Shown piece after piece: positions 29,756-39,897 of a DNA stretch of 64,000 bases. The DNA is taken from the NCBI RefSeq assembly GCF_023159225.1, contig NC_063167.1:7037734-7101733 (forward strand). Direction: 5' to 3'. Position numbers and translations under genes: made by a program. How positions within the stretch are numbered: the first letter of the stretch is position 1; every line of letters starts with the position of its first letter. The notes under the pieces are model-generated. The model worked only from the letters and a program-made list of their open reading frames with translations. It did not search any database and was not told where the DNA came from. This stretch comes from Perognathus longimembris pacificus (Eukaryota; Chordata; Mammalia; Rodentia; Heteromyidae).

Positions 29756-30134
29756 TTCCTTCATTCCCATTCTACAAGAGGCGAGCTGAGCCCCGAGCTC
29801 ACAGCTAGTTGGAGTCGGCAGATCCTGCATGGTTTGGGGGACACCCACTGGGGCCTCGGGGACTGTCTTGGAAGGATGCCACTGTAGCCCGCCGTTTTCC
29901 ACAGGGAGTTCCCTCTGATTTGGCTATCAATCGCGTTTGTCATGAAGCTGGCTCTGGGAGTCTGGCAGTCATGTGAGCAGGCTGTCGCCGGTGGCTGTCC
30001 TGACCCGGGCCGGAGCTAGAAGAGCCGCACAGCCACGCTTCCAGCTGCAGCTCTGGGGATGGCAGGGGAAGCCGGGCCGGGAGTGGATGGATGGGGCGGG
30101 AGCCCAGTGAGTGACAGCTGGGCTCTGGTTTCAG
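29756..30134. other. Unique sequence
   Basis: Nothing recognised beyond the splice-like site that starts the next entry. Confidence 0.45.
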
Positions 30135-30185
30135 GATAAGGAGGGGTCTCTGCCCCAGCTCCTACACGAAGCCACACTGGCCCAG
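30135..30185 (+). other. Candidate 51-nt exon
   Basis: A TTTCAG acceptor (30129-30134) and CCCAG|GTAAGC donor bound 51 nt, open in the frame that gives 17 codons beginning DKEGSLPQLL. The peptide is unrecognised. Short spans like this arise by chance. Confidence 0.2.
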
Positions 30186-30245
30186 GTAAGCTTTCTTTTT
30201 TGAGTGTGTTGATTCTAGGGCTAGACCAACTCAAGGCCTCATGCT

Positions 30246-30447
30246 TTTTTTTTTTTTGGCCAGCCCTGGGGCTTGAACTCAGGGCCTGAGCACTGTCCCT
30301 GGCTTCTTTTTGGTCAAGGCTAGCACTCTGCCACTTGAGCCACAGCTCCACGTCCGGCCTTTCCTGTGTATGTGGTGCTGGGGAATCGAACCCAGGGCTT
30401 CAGGCACGCTAGGCAAGCACTCTACCGCTAAGCCACATTCCCAGGCT
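30246..30447 (-). mobile_element. IDL-Geo SINE, young copy
   Basis: Reverse Geo ('GGGGCTTGAACTCAGGGCCT') is joined to an ID-like left monomer ('GGGGAATCGAACCCAGGGC', 'ACCGCTAAGCCACATTCC'). Perfect 13-bp target duplications AAGGCCTCATGCT lie at 30233-30245 and 30448-30460. As remembered, this dimer is diagnostic of geomyoid rodents. Confidence 0.93.
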
Positions 30448-30696
30448 AAGGCCTCATGCTCTTGCTTGTCTTTATTTTTGCTCAAGGCTGGGGGTGGGGT
30501 AGATGAACGAAAGGAGGAATCTGGGAGAATGTAGTCCGAATATTCCATGCATATCCTATGACACCAGGAAAATGGAGGGGAAGGGCTGAGCCGGGAGAGA
30601 TGGAGGGCGCTGATGAAAGGGGTGGCATCAGTCAAGATGCATCGTGCTTATGAGAAGATTGATTGAATGGGAACACCTTTGCTGTTGTCATTGTTG

Positions 30697-30912
30697 TCTG
30701 TTGAGAGGCTTGAACTCAGGGCCTGGGCGCTGTCTCTGAGCTCCTTTTGCTCAAGGCTAGCGCTCTATCACCTTGAGCCACAACTCCACTTCCAGTTTTC
30801 TGGTGGTTCGTTGGAGATAAGCGTCTCATGGACTTTTCCTGCTCAGGCTGGCTTTGAACCGCGATCCTCAGAGTAGCTGGGATGACAGGTGTGAGCCATT
30901 CGTGCCGGGCTG
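30697..30912 (-). mobile_element. B1-Geo SINE
   Basis: 'GGCTTGAACTCAGGGCCTGG', 'GCTCAAGGCTAGCGCTCTAT', B1 'GTAGCTGGGATGACAGGTG'. Lacks part of the 'CTCAGCCTCC' segment. Confidence 0.9.
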
Positions 30913-31318
30913 TGTTAAACCTGGGAGAAGCTGCTTCCGTTGAGAGAAACTTGCAGTCGGCAGGACATTTTTAGGGAGGGTGGGGGTGGATTCCTTTCCA
31001 CGGGCAAACGTCAGAGGATGTGGCAGAGAGCCTCAGGCCCTCGGGCATGGTGGAGAACCACCTCGAAGGGGCTGTTAGAAGAAGAGAGAGCCCCGTGGGG
31101 AAAGGCGCCTGCGTGACCGCGGCCATGTCTCCTGCCTGGTGGAACTGGGTTTCCCGGAGGACAGTAAAGCCTTCCTTTATAAAGTTGTTTTGAGAAGTAA
31201 GTGCAATTCTCCAACTTGAGGCACTTCTGAAGGACTGCTGGTACCCCAGGGCGTCCTGTAGTATCAGCAGGGGCCTCTGTAGCCACTGCCACACAGCTAC
31301 TTCTCTGTCTAATTCTGT
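30913..31318. other. Unique sequence
   Basis: No repeat or exon recognised. Confidence 0.45.
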
Positions 31319-31374
31319 ACACACACACGCACACACACACGCACACACACGCACACACACGCACACACACACAC
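31319..31374. repeat. (CA)n with GCAC interruptions
   Basis: CA repeat with regularly spaced G interruptions. Confidence 0.95.
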
Positions 31375-31422
31375 TCGTCCCTTTGAGTTCCGATGGAAGA
31401 CAGGACTAGAAATCGTCACAGG

Positions 31423-31720
31423 TGATCATATAAGACGAGGATAAGCAAAAACAACTCCAAGAGAAGGACACAGGAGGATTCTATTGTCGACGTTACATGT
31501 AAAGTTCTAGGTGAATTTCCTGTGGTATACCCCGCGTGGTTACTGTATATGATTTTGGTACACTGGGTATTGTATATATGCCTACCTGAACTAGGGAAGG
31601 GAAAGACAAACGAGGGTGTAAGATATCACAAGAAATGCACTCACTGCCTCACCATGTAACTGTATCCCTTTTGCACAACACCTTGTCAACAAAATTTAAT
31701 TAATAATAATAAAAAAAGAA
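31423..31720 (+). mobile_element. 5'-truncated poly-A retroposon, probably L1 3' end
   Basis: A 298-bp insert ending in an A-rich tail (from about 31700) is flanked by 15-bp duplications: AGAAATCGTCACAGG (31408-31422) and the same with one change (31721-31735). The 3' part, 'ATGTAACTGTATCCCTTTTG', is reminiscent of lineage-specific rodent L1 3' UTRs, but the family is not certain. Young, from the near-perfect duplication. Confidence 0.75.
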
Positions 31721-31756
31721 AGAAATCATCACAGGAAACTCACTTGAGGATAGACT

Positions 31757-31970
31757 TTGAGCGGGCCACAGAGGCCTCACGCCTGTAATCCCAGATGCTC
31801 AGGAGGCTGAGAGCCGAGGACCACCGTTCAAAGCCAGCCCGGGCAGACAAATTCAAGAGCTGTTTCTCTCCCATCTAGGAGCAAAAAAAAGCTGGAAGTG
31901 GAGGCTTGAGCAAAAAAAGCTAAGCAGGGGTGTGAGACCCTGCGTTCCAGCCCTTAGTACCGGACCTGCT
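31757..31970 (+). mobile_element. B1-Geo SINE
   Basis: 'CACGCCTGTAATCCCAGATG', 'GTTCAAAGCCAGCCCGGGCA', Geo shortened in the middle. Confidence 0.88.
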
Positions 31971-32556
31971 GGTCACTGGGAGACTGATGGAGGGGCTGTG
32001 TGGTGGCCCCACGGGTGAGAATTCACTGGGGTGAACTGGGATGGAGCAAACGTGGAGAGGAACGCATGGGCTGTTCCACGACTGAGGCGCTTGAGAGGTT
32101 TGGGGACATCATCCTCATAAATGCGAAGTCAGGCAGCGCTGGCTGGGGGCTCCCACAGAGCCGGAGAAAGATGGCAGCCGTCGCCAGTGAGATCTACTAC
32201 CCGGGGCTTCCTGGCTGTCTCCACGCAGAAAATCTCACCTCCTACAGCTCGAGGACAGAGAAGAAAAGGATGCGGCCCAGAACGGAATTAGAAGCAGCGT
32301 TATGGAGAGAGTGAGACTCAGCCTGCGGACTCCGAGGCCAGGGCTTGGATTGGAAGAGAGTGGGATGCTGAGCCCCTGGAAACTTCCAAACGCTCTGGGC
32401 CAGCCTGCGTGGCCTGCTCCTGGTTCAAGAAGGCGCTGGAACTTGCTGAACGAGGCAGAGAAGGGTCTGCGTGCGGGGCTGGAGGAGGATGCTCAGCCCG
32501 TTACCATGGCTCTTGCAAGCTTAGCACAAGCCAGGGCTCCATTACTTGCGTGGGGC
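31971..32556. other. Unique sequence
   Basis: Nothing clear. A YY1-like AAAGATGGCAGCC at 32167 is isolated. Confidence 0.45.
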
Positions 32557-32780
32557 ATTTCGGGGGCTTGAACTCCTCCTGGCCTGGACGCTGCCCCTGA
32601 GCTCTTTTGCTCAAGGCTAGCGCTCTGCCCCTTTGAGCCACAGACACCATTTCTAGTTTTCTGGTGGTTCACTGGAGCGAAGAGTCAAGGACTTTCCTTC
32701 CCCAGGCTGGCTTTGAACCACGATCCTGCAGGTCTCAGTTTCCCGAGGATGACAGGGGTGTGTCACCAGCATCTGGCCCT
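32557..32780 (-). mobile_element. B1-Geo SINE
   Basis: 'GGGGGCTTGAACTCCTCC', 'TGCTCAAGGCTAGCGCTCTG', B1 'GGCTGGCTTTGAACCACGAT'. Confidence 0.88.
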
Positions 32781-32915
32781 GAATTTATTTTTGAATATTT
32801 TGAAATAATGGTTGAAAGCACAGCTGCTCCAATGTCTGTCTGTCCTTCTCATGCCTTTGATATAGGGCCATTTGTCCACGCTGACCCCTTGTGCATTCAC
32901 TCCCCCCTGTACTTG

Positions 32916-32918
<3 letters not shown>

Positions 32919-32943
<25 letters not shown>
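32919..32943. repeat. (CT)n microsatellite
   Basis: About 12 TC units. Confidence 0.95.
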
Positions 32944-32946
<3 letters not shown>

Positions 32947-32954
32947 GATCATCT

Positions 32955-33395
32955 GAAAAGAAATGACAGCCACGTGACTCTCCTACCCCAAACAATTAGT
33001 ACATATCTCCCCGTACAAGGACCGTCTCAGACATCAGCACAATGATGCAATTATCATCGCCAAGGACATAACACGGATCCAATAATGTTATCTGCCACAC
33101 TGCTCACATTCCGAGTTCCCAAGTGTTCTGCAAATGCCTGCTAGAGCCGCTTTATCGCCATTCCGGGACCCCCCAAAAAAATCCAGCCGGGCATTGAACT
33201 GTCACTCCCCAGCATTCTCCTTTTGATCTAAGTCTTTTGGTCCTTCTTGTAACTGACATTTTTTTTTTCTCGGAAAATATCATCTAGCTTGTAGAATTCC
33301 CCACAGCTTGAATATGTCTAATTGTCTCCTTGAGATTTGATTTTAGCTCAAACATATTTTTGGTGAGAATACCAAAATGAGAAATGTCATCATCA
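32955..33395. mobile_element. Ancient LINE-1 (L1M) fragment
   Basis: 'CAATGATGCAATTATCATCG', 'CAAGGACATAACACGGATCC' and 'CTTGAGATTTGATTTTAGC' follow the L1M 3' region ('acaatgcaattatcac...'). Non-coding. Confidence 0.68.
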
Positions 33396-33428
33396 TTATC
33401 ATCACCACCGTCATCACCATCATTAATT
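33385..33428. repeat. (ATC)n imperfect repeat
   Basis: ATCATC/ATCACC trinucleotides. Confidence 0.85.
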
Positions 33429-33980
33429 GTGGGACCCCCAGGGGCATGTCAAGGCCCTTTGTCCTAGCCCTAACATTTGTGACTGCTGACATCGACTGGA
33501 TTTCTCCTCTGGAAAGCTGCCATTTCCCTTCGACAATGAGTACGAGTCTTTGTGAGACCCAGGCCCTTTCTTCTGGACCCCTGAGAACTCTGGGAGTTGT
33601 GCGACTCTTCAGCTGCCCTGTGGTTTGCATGTATGGCCGTGCTGTGGCTGGGTGGGTGGCTTTGTGAGCGTGACACTCGGGGACTGTCCTCGGCAGCCCA
33701 TCCTCAGCCCTTTGGACCAGCCCGCGCCTTTGCCATCCTTCCCCACCACAGTCAGCATCTATGGACCACCCTGGGCCCCCGGGACAGCAGAATGGAATGA
33801 TGGCTTGACCATGAGGTGAGCCAGGAGGTCGCTGGGATTGTGAGTGGATTGTGAGTGGGACTGTGGGCGACTGTGTGTGCACATGCATGTGCGTGCGTGT
33901 GCACCTGCTGGGCAGGAGAGCATCTAGAGCGACGGAGGACGTAGGACTCGTGCTCCAGAACGGCAGGGTGCTGGGCACCG
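33429..33980. other. Unique sequence
   Basis: No exon or repeat recognised. Short GT-rich patch near 33870-33905. Confidence 0.45.
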
Positions 33981-33986
33981 GCCTTG

Positions 33987-34000
33987 GTTTCCATGGCAAT
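33987..34000 (+). promoter_or_regulatory. RFX X-box-like site
   Basis: GTTTCCATGGCAAT is a near-palindromic X-box with one mismatch to GTTNCCATGGNAAC, followed at once by GGGCAACC, another half site. Confidence 0.5.
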
Positions 34001-34459
34001 GGGCAACCTCCTTGCAGTCCACTTCTCTATGGACCAGCTGACAGAGATAGGGCCAGGGGGCTTTGGGCAGAGACAGGAGCTGGGGAGGGGCTTCTCCAGG
34101 CCTGCCCGGGACATCTTGGCGGGGAGGAGCAGCACCGGATCGTTGGCTGATCCATGGAGATCTTGGAAGTGAGAACTTGGGACAAGTGCTTTCCAAACTG
34201 TGCTGGAGAATGGACTGTTCTAAAGAACCCGTCCCCCCCTTACTGCAGAATGGACTCTCCCACCAGCAGGCTTGAGGATGTCAAGGCCGCCAAGCAAGTG
34301 GGCCCAGCACCTTCCCTTCCTGCGGAATCAACTCCTCAGGCCTTCGACAGACTCGGAGCCTTGATCTGCTGCGTGCATGATCTGGACCATCTGTTTATCT
34401 ACATAACCCGTCCTGCCCAGCTGCTGGACCGGGGCGGGGGGCTCTTATTTCCTCCCTCC
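34001..34459. other. Unique sequence
   Basis: Nothing recognised. Confidence 0.45.
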
Positions 34460-34550
34460 CGATGGCTGTAGGAACGGAGGCCCAGAGGCCTTTGCCAAAG
34501 CCACACAGCAAAGCCAGAACCAGAACCAGCAGGCTGCTTTCAAAGCCTGC
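34460..34550 (-). mobile_element. MIR SINE fragment
   Basis: 'GGAACGGAGGCCCAGAGGCC' and 'AAGCCACACAGCAAAGCCAG' match the reverse MIR core. Confidence 0.6.
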
Positions 34551-34929
34551 TTATTTCACTTATAACCTGGGGGGGTGGTCGGAGCACAGAGAAAGGCTCA
34601 CGGAGGGCAGGGCGCGGGCTGGGCCTTGTTTAGGGTCCAGGATTTGCCGTCAGAGGTCTGAGTCCAGATGCTCCATGCTCTCCATACACTCAGAGCGCTC
34701 AAGGAAACCGTCACCAAGGCAAGAGGGGGGGTGTGTCTCATGTAAATTCTAGCCAATGAAAAGCAAGTAAGTGAATATCTAGGAAGTCTTCTACAACTTC
34801 CCTTTTGACTGCTCTTCCTGCTGGCCAGAATGTAGTGGTGATGGACGGAGCACCAGCAGCGATCTTGAACTAAGGTGATCATGAGGACGACGTGGCAGAA
34901 ACAGAGACTGGATTCTTCCTGCATGTGTG
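34551..34929. other. Unique sequence
   Basis: Nothing recognised. Confidence 0.45.
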
Positions 34930-35135
34930 CTGCCACCCTGGGGCTTGAGCTCAGGGTCTGGGAGCCATCACTAAGCTACCAGTTGAGCCACAGCTCCACT
35001 TCCAGCTATTTGGGGGAGTTAATCAGAGATAACTACCCAAAACTCTGTTCTGCCCAGGCTGGCTTCAAACTACGATCTTCAGATCTCAGCCTCCTGAATA
35101 GTGAGGATTACCGGCTGGAGCCACCGGTGCCCAAT
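34930..35135 (-). mobile_element. B1-Geo SINE
   Basis: 'TGGGGCTTGAGCTCAGGGTC', 'AGTTGAGCCACAGCTCCAC', B1 'TTCAGATCTCAGCCTCCTGA'. Confidence 0.88.
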
Positions 35136-35799
35136 GAGACTGGGTTCTTAATGACGCCACGTGTTGTCTACCCCTGGACTTTTTGTGCAGGTTACAAACG
35201 CTTGTGCGTGTCAGGAACTCGTTCACAGGGATTGGACGCTTGTGCTTGAGCGTGAATACTTTCATGGCTGTCTTGTAGGCTGGGGCGTCTGAGGAGCAGA
35301 CGCACCAGAGAAGTTACCGCAAGCACTTTATTCCCTAACGCACAGTCCCTCCTCCCCCCCTCCTCCCGTCCTTCACTGGCGGGGTACCATGGGGTGAACC
35401 CTGGCCCTGGCTGTTGCCTAGTTCCGTTATTCCTACTGGGTAACAATGGGTAACATCAGCACCGGCGCCTCTTGCGGTTGGCAGAATCCTAGTCCCCGGG
35501 CATCATTTGTTCTGCAGTCGCTTGTCCTGGGGTGGTGGGAGGGCCTTGTGTGTGTGGGCATGCGCGTCTGTGACTTCCGTTTTCACTCTATCGCGGTCCA
35601 CCATGCCCCTTCCTTGGCCCACACAAGAGGGAGGAGCCTTTCTGGAACCACCTGGATGAACTCCTAAGGGCCAGCCCTGTCTGGCGGTTGTGGAAATGTC
35701 AGTGCTCACCTGCTCTTCGAGTTCCTATCTGTAGTACTCCAGGATGGCTCCACCCAGGTAGGGGGGACAACCTCTCTCTTCTTGACTGGCCTGGTTCTT
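35136..35799. other. Unique sequence
   Basis: No exon or repeat recognised. Confidence 0.45.
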
Positions 35800-35990
35800 T
35801 TTCTAGAAGAGGTGTTATTTCTCCCCTGTGTCTTCAGATAAGAGGAGGAGGGCAGGGTTGGCGCAGAGCGAGCACCAGGGGAGAAATGAGTTATCTGAAC
35901 TCGTCTTATTGTACAGCAAGCACTCTTCAGCTCTTCTCGTGTGTTTGGAGAAGGAGGGGTTATTCTAGAGAAGGCCACGTGTAATGTCCT
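35800..35990. promoter_or_regulatory. Candidate element with paired GATA sites
   Basis: AGATAAGA (35836-35843) and, inverted, TTATCT (35891-35896) are 48 bp apart in repeat-free sequence. 'GGGTTATTCTAGAG' lies further on. Function is inferred. Confidence 0.38.
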
Positions 35991-36263
35991 GTGCAGAATC
36001 TCGCAGAACCTTCCGGAGGGGACAGATAGATCACTGGGAGGGAATCAAATGACACAACCAAAGCTCAATGCTCCGCCATTGCCAGAGAGATCTGGTAAGC
36101 AAGTCAATCTCTTGCTGTGCTCCCCACGGCCTGTGAAACAGCTGGGCGGGTTGTGAGTACCCCTATTTCTGTCCAACCCTCACTTCCAGGAAAGCCTTCA
36201 AGAAATTTCCTAGGGGGAGCAAAGAGGCTAAGATATGGCAGAAGGGGAAGGGTAAAGAGTTAC

Positions 36264-36470
36264 TGCCTGGCGCGGGTGCCCCGGGCCTCTCCGGGGATCA
36301 TGTTTCAAAGGACACCAGACAGGAGAGTCCATGAGACTCTTATCTCCAATAACTTACCAAAGGCCAGAAGTGGAGCTGTGGCTCAAGTAGTAAAGTGTTA
36401 GCCTTGAGCCAAAGAAGCTCAGGTAAAGAGCCCAGGCCCTGAGTTCAAGCCCCAGGACTGGAGTGACACA
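36264..36470 (+). mobile_element. B1-Geo SINE, 5'-degenerate
   Basis: Linker 'GACTCTTATCTCCAATAACT', Geo 'AGCTGTGGCTCAAGTAGTAA', end 'GGCCCTGAGTTCAAGCCCCA'. Confidence 0.9.
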
Positions 36471-37049
36471 AAGCTACTCTTGAGATGCTGTACCTGAGAT
36501 AAAGAACTTTCTAGAGAGCCAAGGGTTTTGATTTTTTTTTAAATGCTCAAACCTACCAAAGATGATAAATGCACATCTAGCGCTTTCACTATAAAGTTTT
36601 CCCCTCGGCTCCGATGGAGGAAGCAAGGGGCTGTTCTCTGGATGACATCAGACCTGCAAAAAACTAGAGGGTAGTATGCGCCTCCTTCCCAGCCACTGCT
36701 AGGGTCCTGTGCCCGAGCCGCCACAGCCCTCTGAATCTGGCTCTGGGCAAGTCCAGGGTGAACGAACCCCAGCTCTGCCGACCCCTGGGCTCGCAGGCAG
36801 GAACATGGAGCCGGCCAGGAAGGATAGCGGTTTGGACTCGCCTTTCTGAAGCCCTTCCTCCCTGCTTTTTCAGTGTGTGGAGGAAGACAATGTTGTGACA
36901 TGGAATCATGAGGCCCATCTGGGGGGGCGCGGGGGGGGGGGAGCCCTCATCCATCAGGGATTTTCAGGGTGCCACTCCCAGCTCTGACTGCCACACCTGG
37001 GAGAGTGGGGGAGGGGGTCTATGAATTAAAAGCCCACTCACCTAAAAAA
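36471..37049. other. Unique sequence
   Basis: An AT-richer patch at 36520-36600 ('AAGATGATAAATGCACATC', 'TTCACTATAAAGTTTTCC') may be regulatory. The rest has nothing recognisable. Confidence 0.4.
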
Positions 37050-37440
37050 ACCCAGCCTAACAGCTTTCCTAAGAGAGAACTCATATGGTATAATGCCTAC
37101 TACGCAGAAGCGTGCGGTTTCCGTTTGGTACACACCCAGGATTGTGTAGCCATCAGCACAGCCAATTTGAGAGTGTGCTCCCTCCCCTCCCCCACAGCAG
37201 TCCCTCCCCTCCCCCATGGCAGTCCCTGCCCCCCTCCCCCCTTACCTTCCTCCCAACGTCTATCTCCCACCCCCGGGCAACCTCTAATCGGCTTTGTGTC
37301 TCTATGGATTTTCCTGTCTGGATATTTCATATATATGGAAATCACACAATCTGTGGTATTGTGTGCCTGGTTTATTTCACAGGTGGTACGTTTTACAACT
37401 TCATGATCTTGTTATGAACTAGCCGATGGTGAAAATGCAC
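37050..37440. mobile_element. Ancient LINE-1 (L1M) fragment
   Basis: 'GTGTCTCTATGGATTTTCCT', 'GGATATTTCATATATATGG' and 'TGTGCCTGGTTTATTTCAC' match the L1M 'tctatggatttgcc...ggcttctttcac' region. The C-rich middle (37185-37250) is expanded. Confidence 0.78.
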
Positions 37441-37470
37441 ACTTTCAAGTGTATTAAGATGGAATGATAG

Positions 37471-37652
37471 GAGCTGGGCACCGGTGGCTCACACCCGTAA
37501 CCCCTGCTACGAGAGAGGCTGAGAGCTGAGGACGGCCAGCCAGGCAGGAAACTCTGGGAGAATCTCATCTCCAACCAACCACCGAAACGCTGGCACATTA
37601 GCCTTGAGCAAAAATGCTCAGCGACAGTGCCCGGGCCCTGAGTTCAAGCCTA
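37471..37652 (+). mobile_element. B1-Geo SINE with target duplication
   Basis: 'GCTGGGCACCGGTGGCTCAC' start and 'GGGCCCTGAGTTCAAGCC' end. GAATGATA precedes the element and follows its CA tail, a probable short target duplication. The start of Geo is deleted. Confidence 0.88.

Positions 37653-37695
<43 letters not shown>
37653..37695. repeat. (CA)n microsatellite
   Basis: SINE tail, about 21 units. Confidence 0.96.
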
Positions 37696-37698
<3 letters not shown>

Positions 37699-37699
37699 T

Positions 37700-37890
37700 G
37701 ATATGACATCCAGAGGATTCTCCATTCAAGGCAGCGGAGGCAGGAAAGTGTGTACAAGACTCCAAAATAACCAGAAACAAAGGCAAAGCTGGAGGCGTAG
37801 GTCACGTGGTGGCGCTCTAGTCAAGCAAAGCCAGCGGAGCAAGCGGAGCAAGCAGAAGGTCCTGAGTTCAAACCCCAGTATTGGAAGAAG
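37700..37890 (+). mobile_element. B1-Geo SINE, diverged
   Basis: Partial B1 and linker, Geo 'GGTCACGTGGTGGCGCTCTA', an internal (AGCGGAGCA) duplication, end 'GTCCTGAGTTCAAACCCCAG'. Confidence 0.75.
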
Positions 37891-37904
37891 GAGAAGAAGG
37901 ACGT

Positions 37905-37965
37905 TAGGAAGGAAGGAAGGGAGGGAGGGAAGGAGGGAGGGAGGGAGGGAGGGTGGGAGGGTAGG
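37905..37965. repeat. (GGAA/GGGA)n purine repeat
   Basis: Tail of the preceding SINE. Confidence 0.92.
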
Positions 37966-37967
37966 AG

Positions 37968-38105
37968 CCAGGCATGCCCTCGCATGGCTGCATCTTAGCA
38001 CTCCGTCAGCCGAGACAGGAGGATTACAGGTTTGAGGCCAGCCTGGGCTACGTCCATGAGACCCTGTCAGACACAACAATAAAAAAACAAATCAACAAAT
38101 AAAAA
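37968..38105 (+). mobile_element. B1-like SINE
   Basis: 'AGCCAGGCATGCCCTCGCAT', 'GGTTTGAGGCCAGCCTGGGC' and 'CATGAGACCCTGTCAG' with an A-rich tail. No Geo half; an older 7SL-derived monomer. Confidence 0.75.
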
Positions 38106-38174
38106 TGAAATAACTACTCGTAAATATTTGGGAGATCGTTAGGGATGGGGCGGAATGCTGGGTAAGAAGTGAGG

Positions 38175-38203
38175 CGCATGTGCGTGCGTGCGTGCGTGCG
38201 TGC

Positions 38204-38240
<37 letters not shown>
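38175..38240. repeat. (GTGC)n-(GT)n compound microsatellite
   Basis: GTGC tetramers switch to GT dimers. Confidence 0.96.
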
Positions 38241-38241
<1 letters not shown>

Positions 38242-38585
38242 TCCCGCGTCTCTCTCGAGGGCTGTGGTTCCCGCAGTCCCGGAGCAGCCGCTGAGAAGGC
38301 CCAGGGCGGCCTCTGTGCCTCTCGGAGGAGGCTCAGGCCCCCGGCCAGCGGGGCACTGGCCCTGCAACAACTACTGCTCTCTTCCCCAAGCTCTCTTTGG
38401 CCGGCCCCTCCGACAGTGCGAGGAAGGAAGTCAGGAGCAGTGACCCCGTTCCAGAAAGTTCCATGTTCCCTTCCCAGCTTCCTCCTTCCCCGCTGCCCCC
38501 CAGAGTGAGCCTCGGTGCTCTGGAGAGCGCTGGAGACGCATCTGTGTCTCAGGGCTGTTGCAGACTAAATGCCTGGGCTGGGTAG
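38241..38585. other. Unique sequence
   Basis: Nothing recognised. Confidence 0.45.
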
Positions 38586-38802
38586 GGGGCTGATGACAGG
38601 CTCACGCCTGTGATCCAGGCTACCAGGAAGCTGTGATCGAAGGATCGCAGTTCAAAGCCAGCCAAGCATCTTTGAGATTCTTGTATCCAAGTAACCACCG
38701 AAAAGCTGGAAGTGGAGCTGTGGCTCAAAGGGTAGAGTGCTGACAGCTTTGAGCTATTTGTTTGCCCCAGATCTGAGTTCAAGTCCTGGTACCAGCACAT
38801 AG
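38586..38802 (+). mobile_element. B1-Geo SINE
   Basis: 'AGGCTCACGCCTGTGATCC', 'GATCGCAGTTCAAAGCCAGC', Geo 'GGAGCTGTGGCTCAAAGG'. Confidence 0.9.
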
Positions 38803-39060
38803 GCACAAAAAGGCCTGGGTGGGGCGTGCATCAAGCCCCTGACAGAGTATCAGTGTGCTCTACTGAGGTGGTTCAAGGTGGGGGCGGAGAGATGCGGTCA
38901 GAGAGAGGCTCAGGGTTCTCTCACCCCTGCCCTCCCCTTGGGGCCTGGAGCTGCAGCCCCTCCCCACCACGGTGCCCAGGGGTGTGGGCGACAGGGTGGG
39001 CATGGGTGGGGGCTGGCAAAGCCCACAGACAGCTTGCTTAGCCTCTCCTTCCCGGCCTGG
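38803..39060. other. Unique sequence
   Basis: Nothing recognised. Confidence 0.45.
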
Positions 39061-39260
39061 AACAGCGCAGTTTCCTGGCTGGATCATCTATCTCCGTGGA
39101 AGCCTGTGCAGAGATTTATCGTCCTGTTCCCGCCGGCTGCCGACTGTGGGAAGGTAAAAAATGTCCTTTTTCAGGCCATAAAACATAAAATGGAACCCAG
39201 TTTCTCTCCAGGGTAAGGATCGTTATGTTTGACAGTGGCGGTAAAGTACAAGGCTGTGAG
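39061..39260. promoter_or_regulatory. AT-richer island, candidate enhancer
   Basis: 'CTGGATCATCTATCTCCG', 'GCAGAGATTTATCGTCC', 'GGCCATAAAACATAAAATGG' and 'TTATGTTTGACAGTGG' (MEIS TTGACAG next to a HOX-like TTATG). Unique and clearly less GC-rich than its flanks. Confidence 0.47.
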
Positions 39261-39421
39261 GGCGGGGTGTGGCAGGGTGGGGGGAGGAGGGGGGACCCCC
39301 ACTCGGGGCTGTTGTGGGGGGCACCAAGGGGGCCTGGAAGGGCCCGGGGACCAGCGGTGCCACCGATCTGACCCCAGGCCCCAAAGTCCCAAGTCAGGCC
39401 CAGCCCCTCCTCCCCCCACAG

Positions 39422-39577
39422 ACATCAAGGAACAACTGGCGCCGGGCAGAGAGGAGGTTCGCGCTGCGGGGCATCCTCAGGTCTTCGGGTGCGGACATTG
39501 GCCGCAGGCTAAGCAGGGAGAATCGGGGGACAGAGGAGGAGGAAGGTCTGCAGAGTTACCCCAGCCCCAGGGCCCAG
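39422..39577 (+). other. Candidate 156-nt exon
   Basis: An acceptor with a strong pyrimidine tract (CCCCTCCTCCCCCCACAG) and a CCCAG|GTGAGG donor bound 156 nt (52 codons), open in two frames. One frame gives an Arg-rich segment then an acidic run EEEEGL. No domain recognised. It follows the island at 39061-39260. Confidence 0.28.
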
Positions 39578-39897
39578 GTGAGGCCTGGGTGACCTTGAGC
39601 CCAGCCTTTGACCTTGGAGGAGCTGTGGAGCAATCTTCTCATTTTCCTACAGGAGCAGAACAGGAGCAGGTGTCCCCTGAGTTTATGGCCGTCTGCGTTA
39701 AGGTGACAGGAAGAAGGCATGGCCCATGGGGGGGGCAGCGTGCCTGACACCCCCCCTCCCCATGCTCACAGTGGACCCCGTCCTCCTTGGAGCCCGTGGA
39801 GAGGGCAAGGTTGACCGCAGGAGCAGAGAAGCCCTCAGGTCAAAGAGCACGGGGTCAAAGTTGAGCTCATTCACAGGGCCCAGCAGAAGCTCTTTTT
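39578..39897. other. Unique or old-repeat sequence
   Basis: 'GGTGACCTTGAGCCCAG' and 'CAATCTTCTCATTTTCCTAC' hint at an eroded MIR, not certain. Confidence 0.35.
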
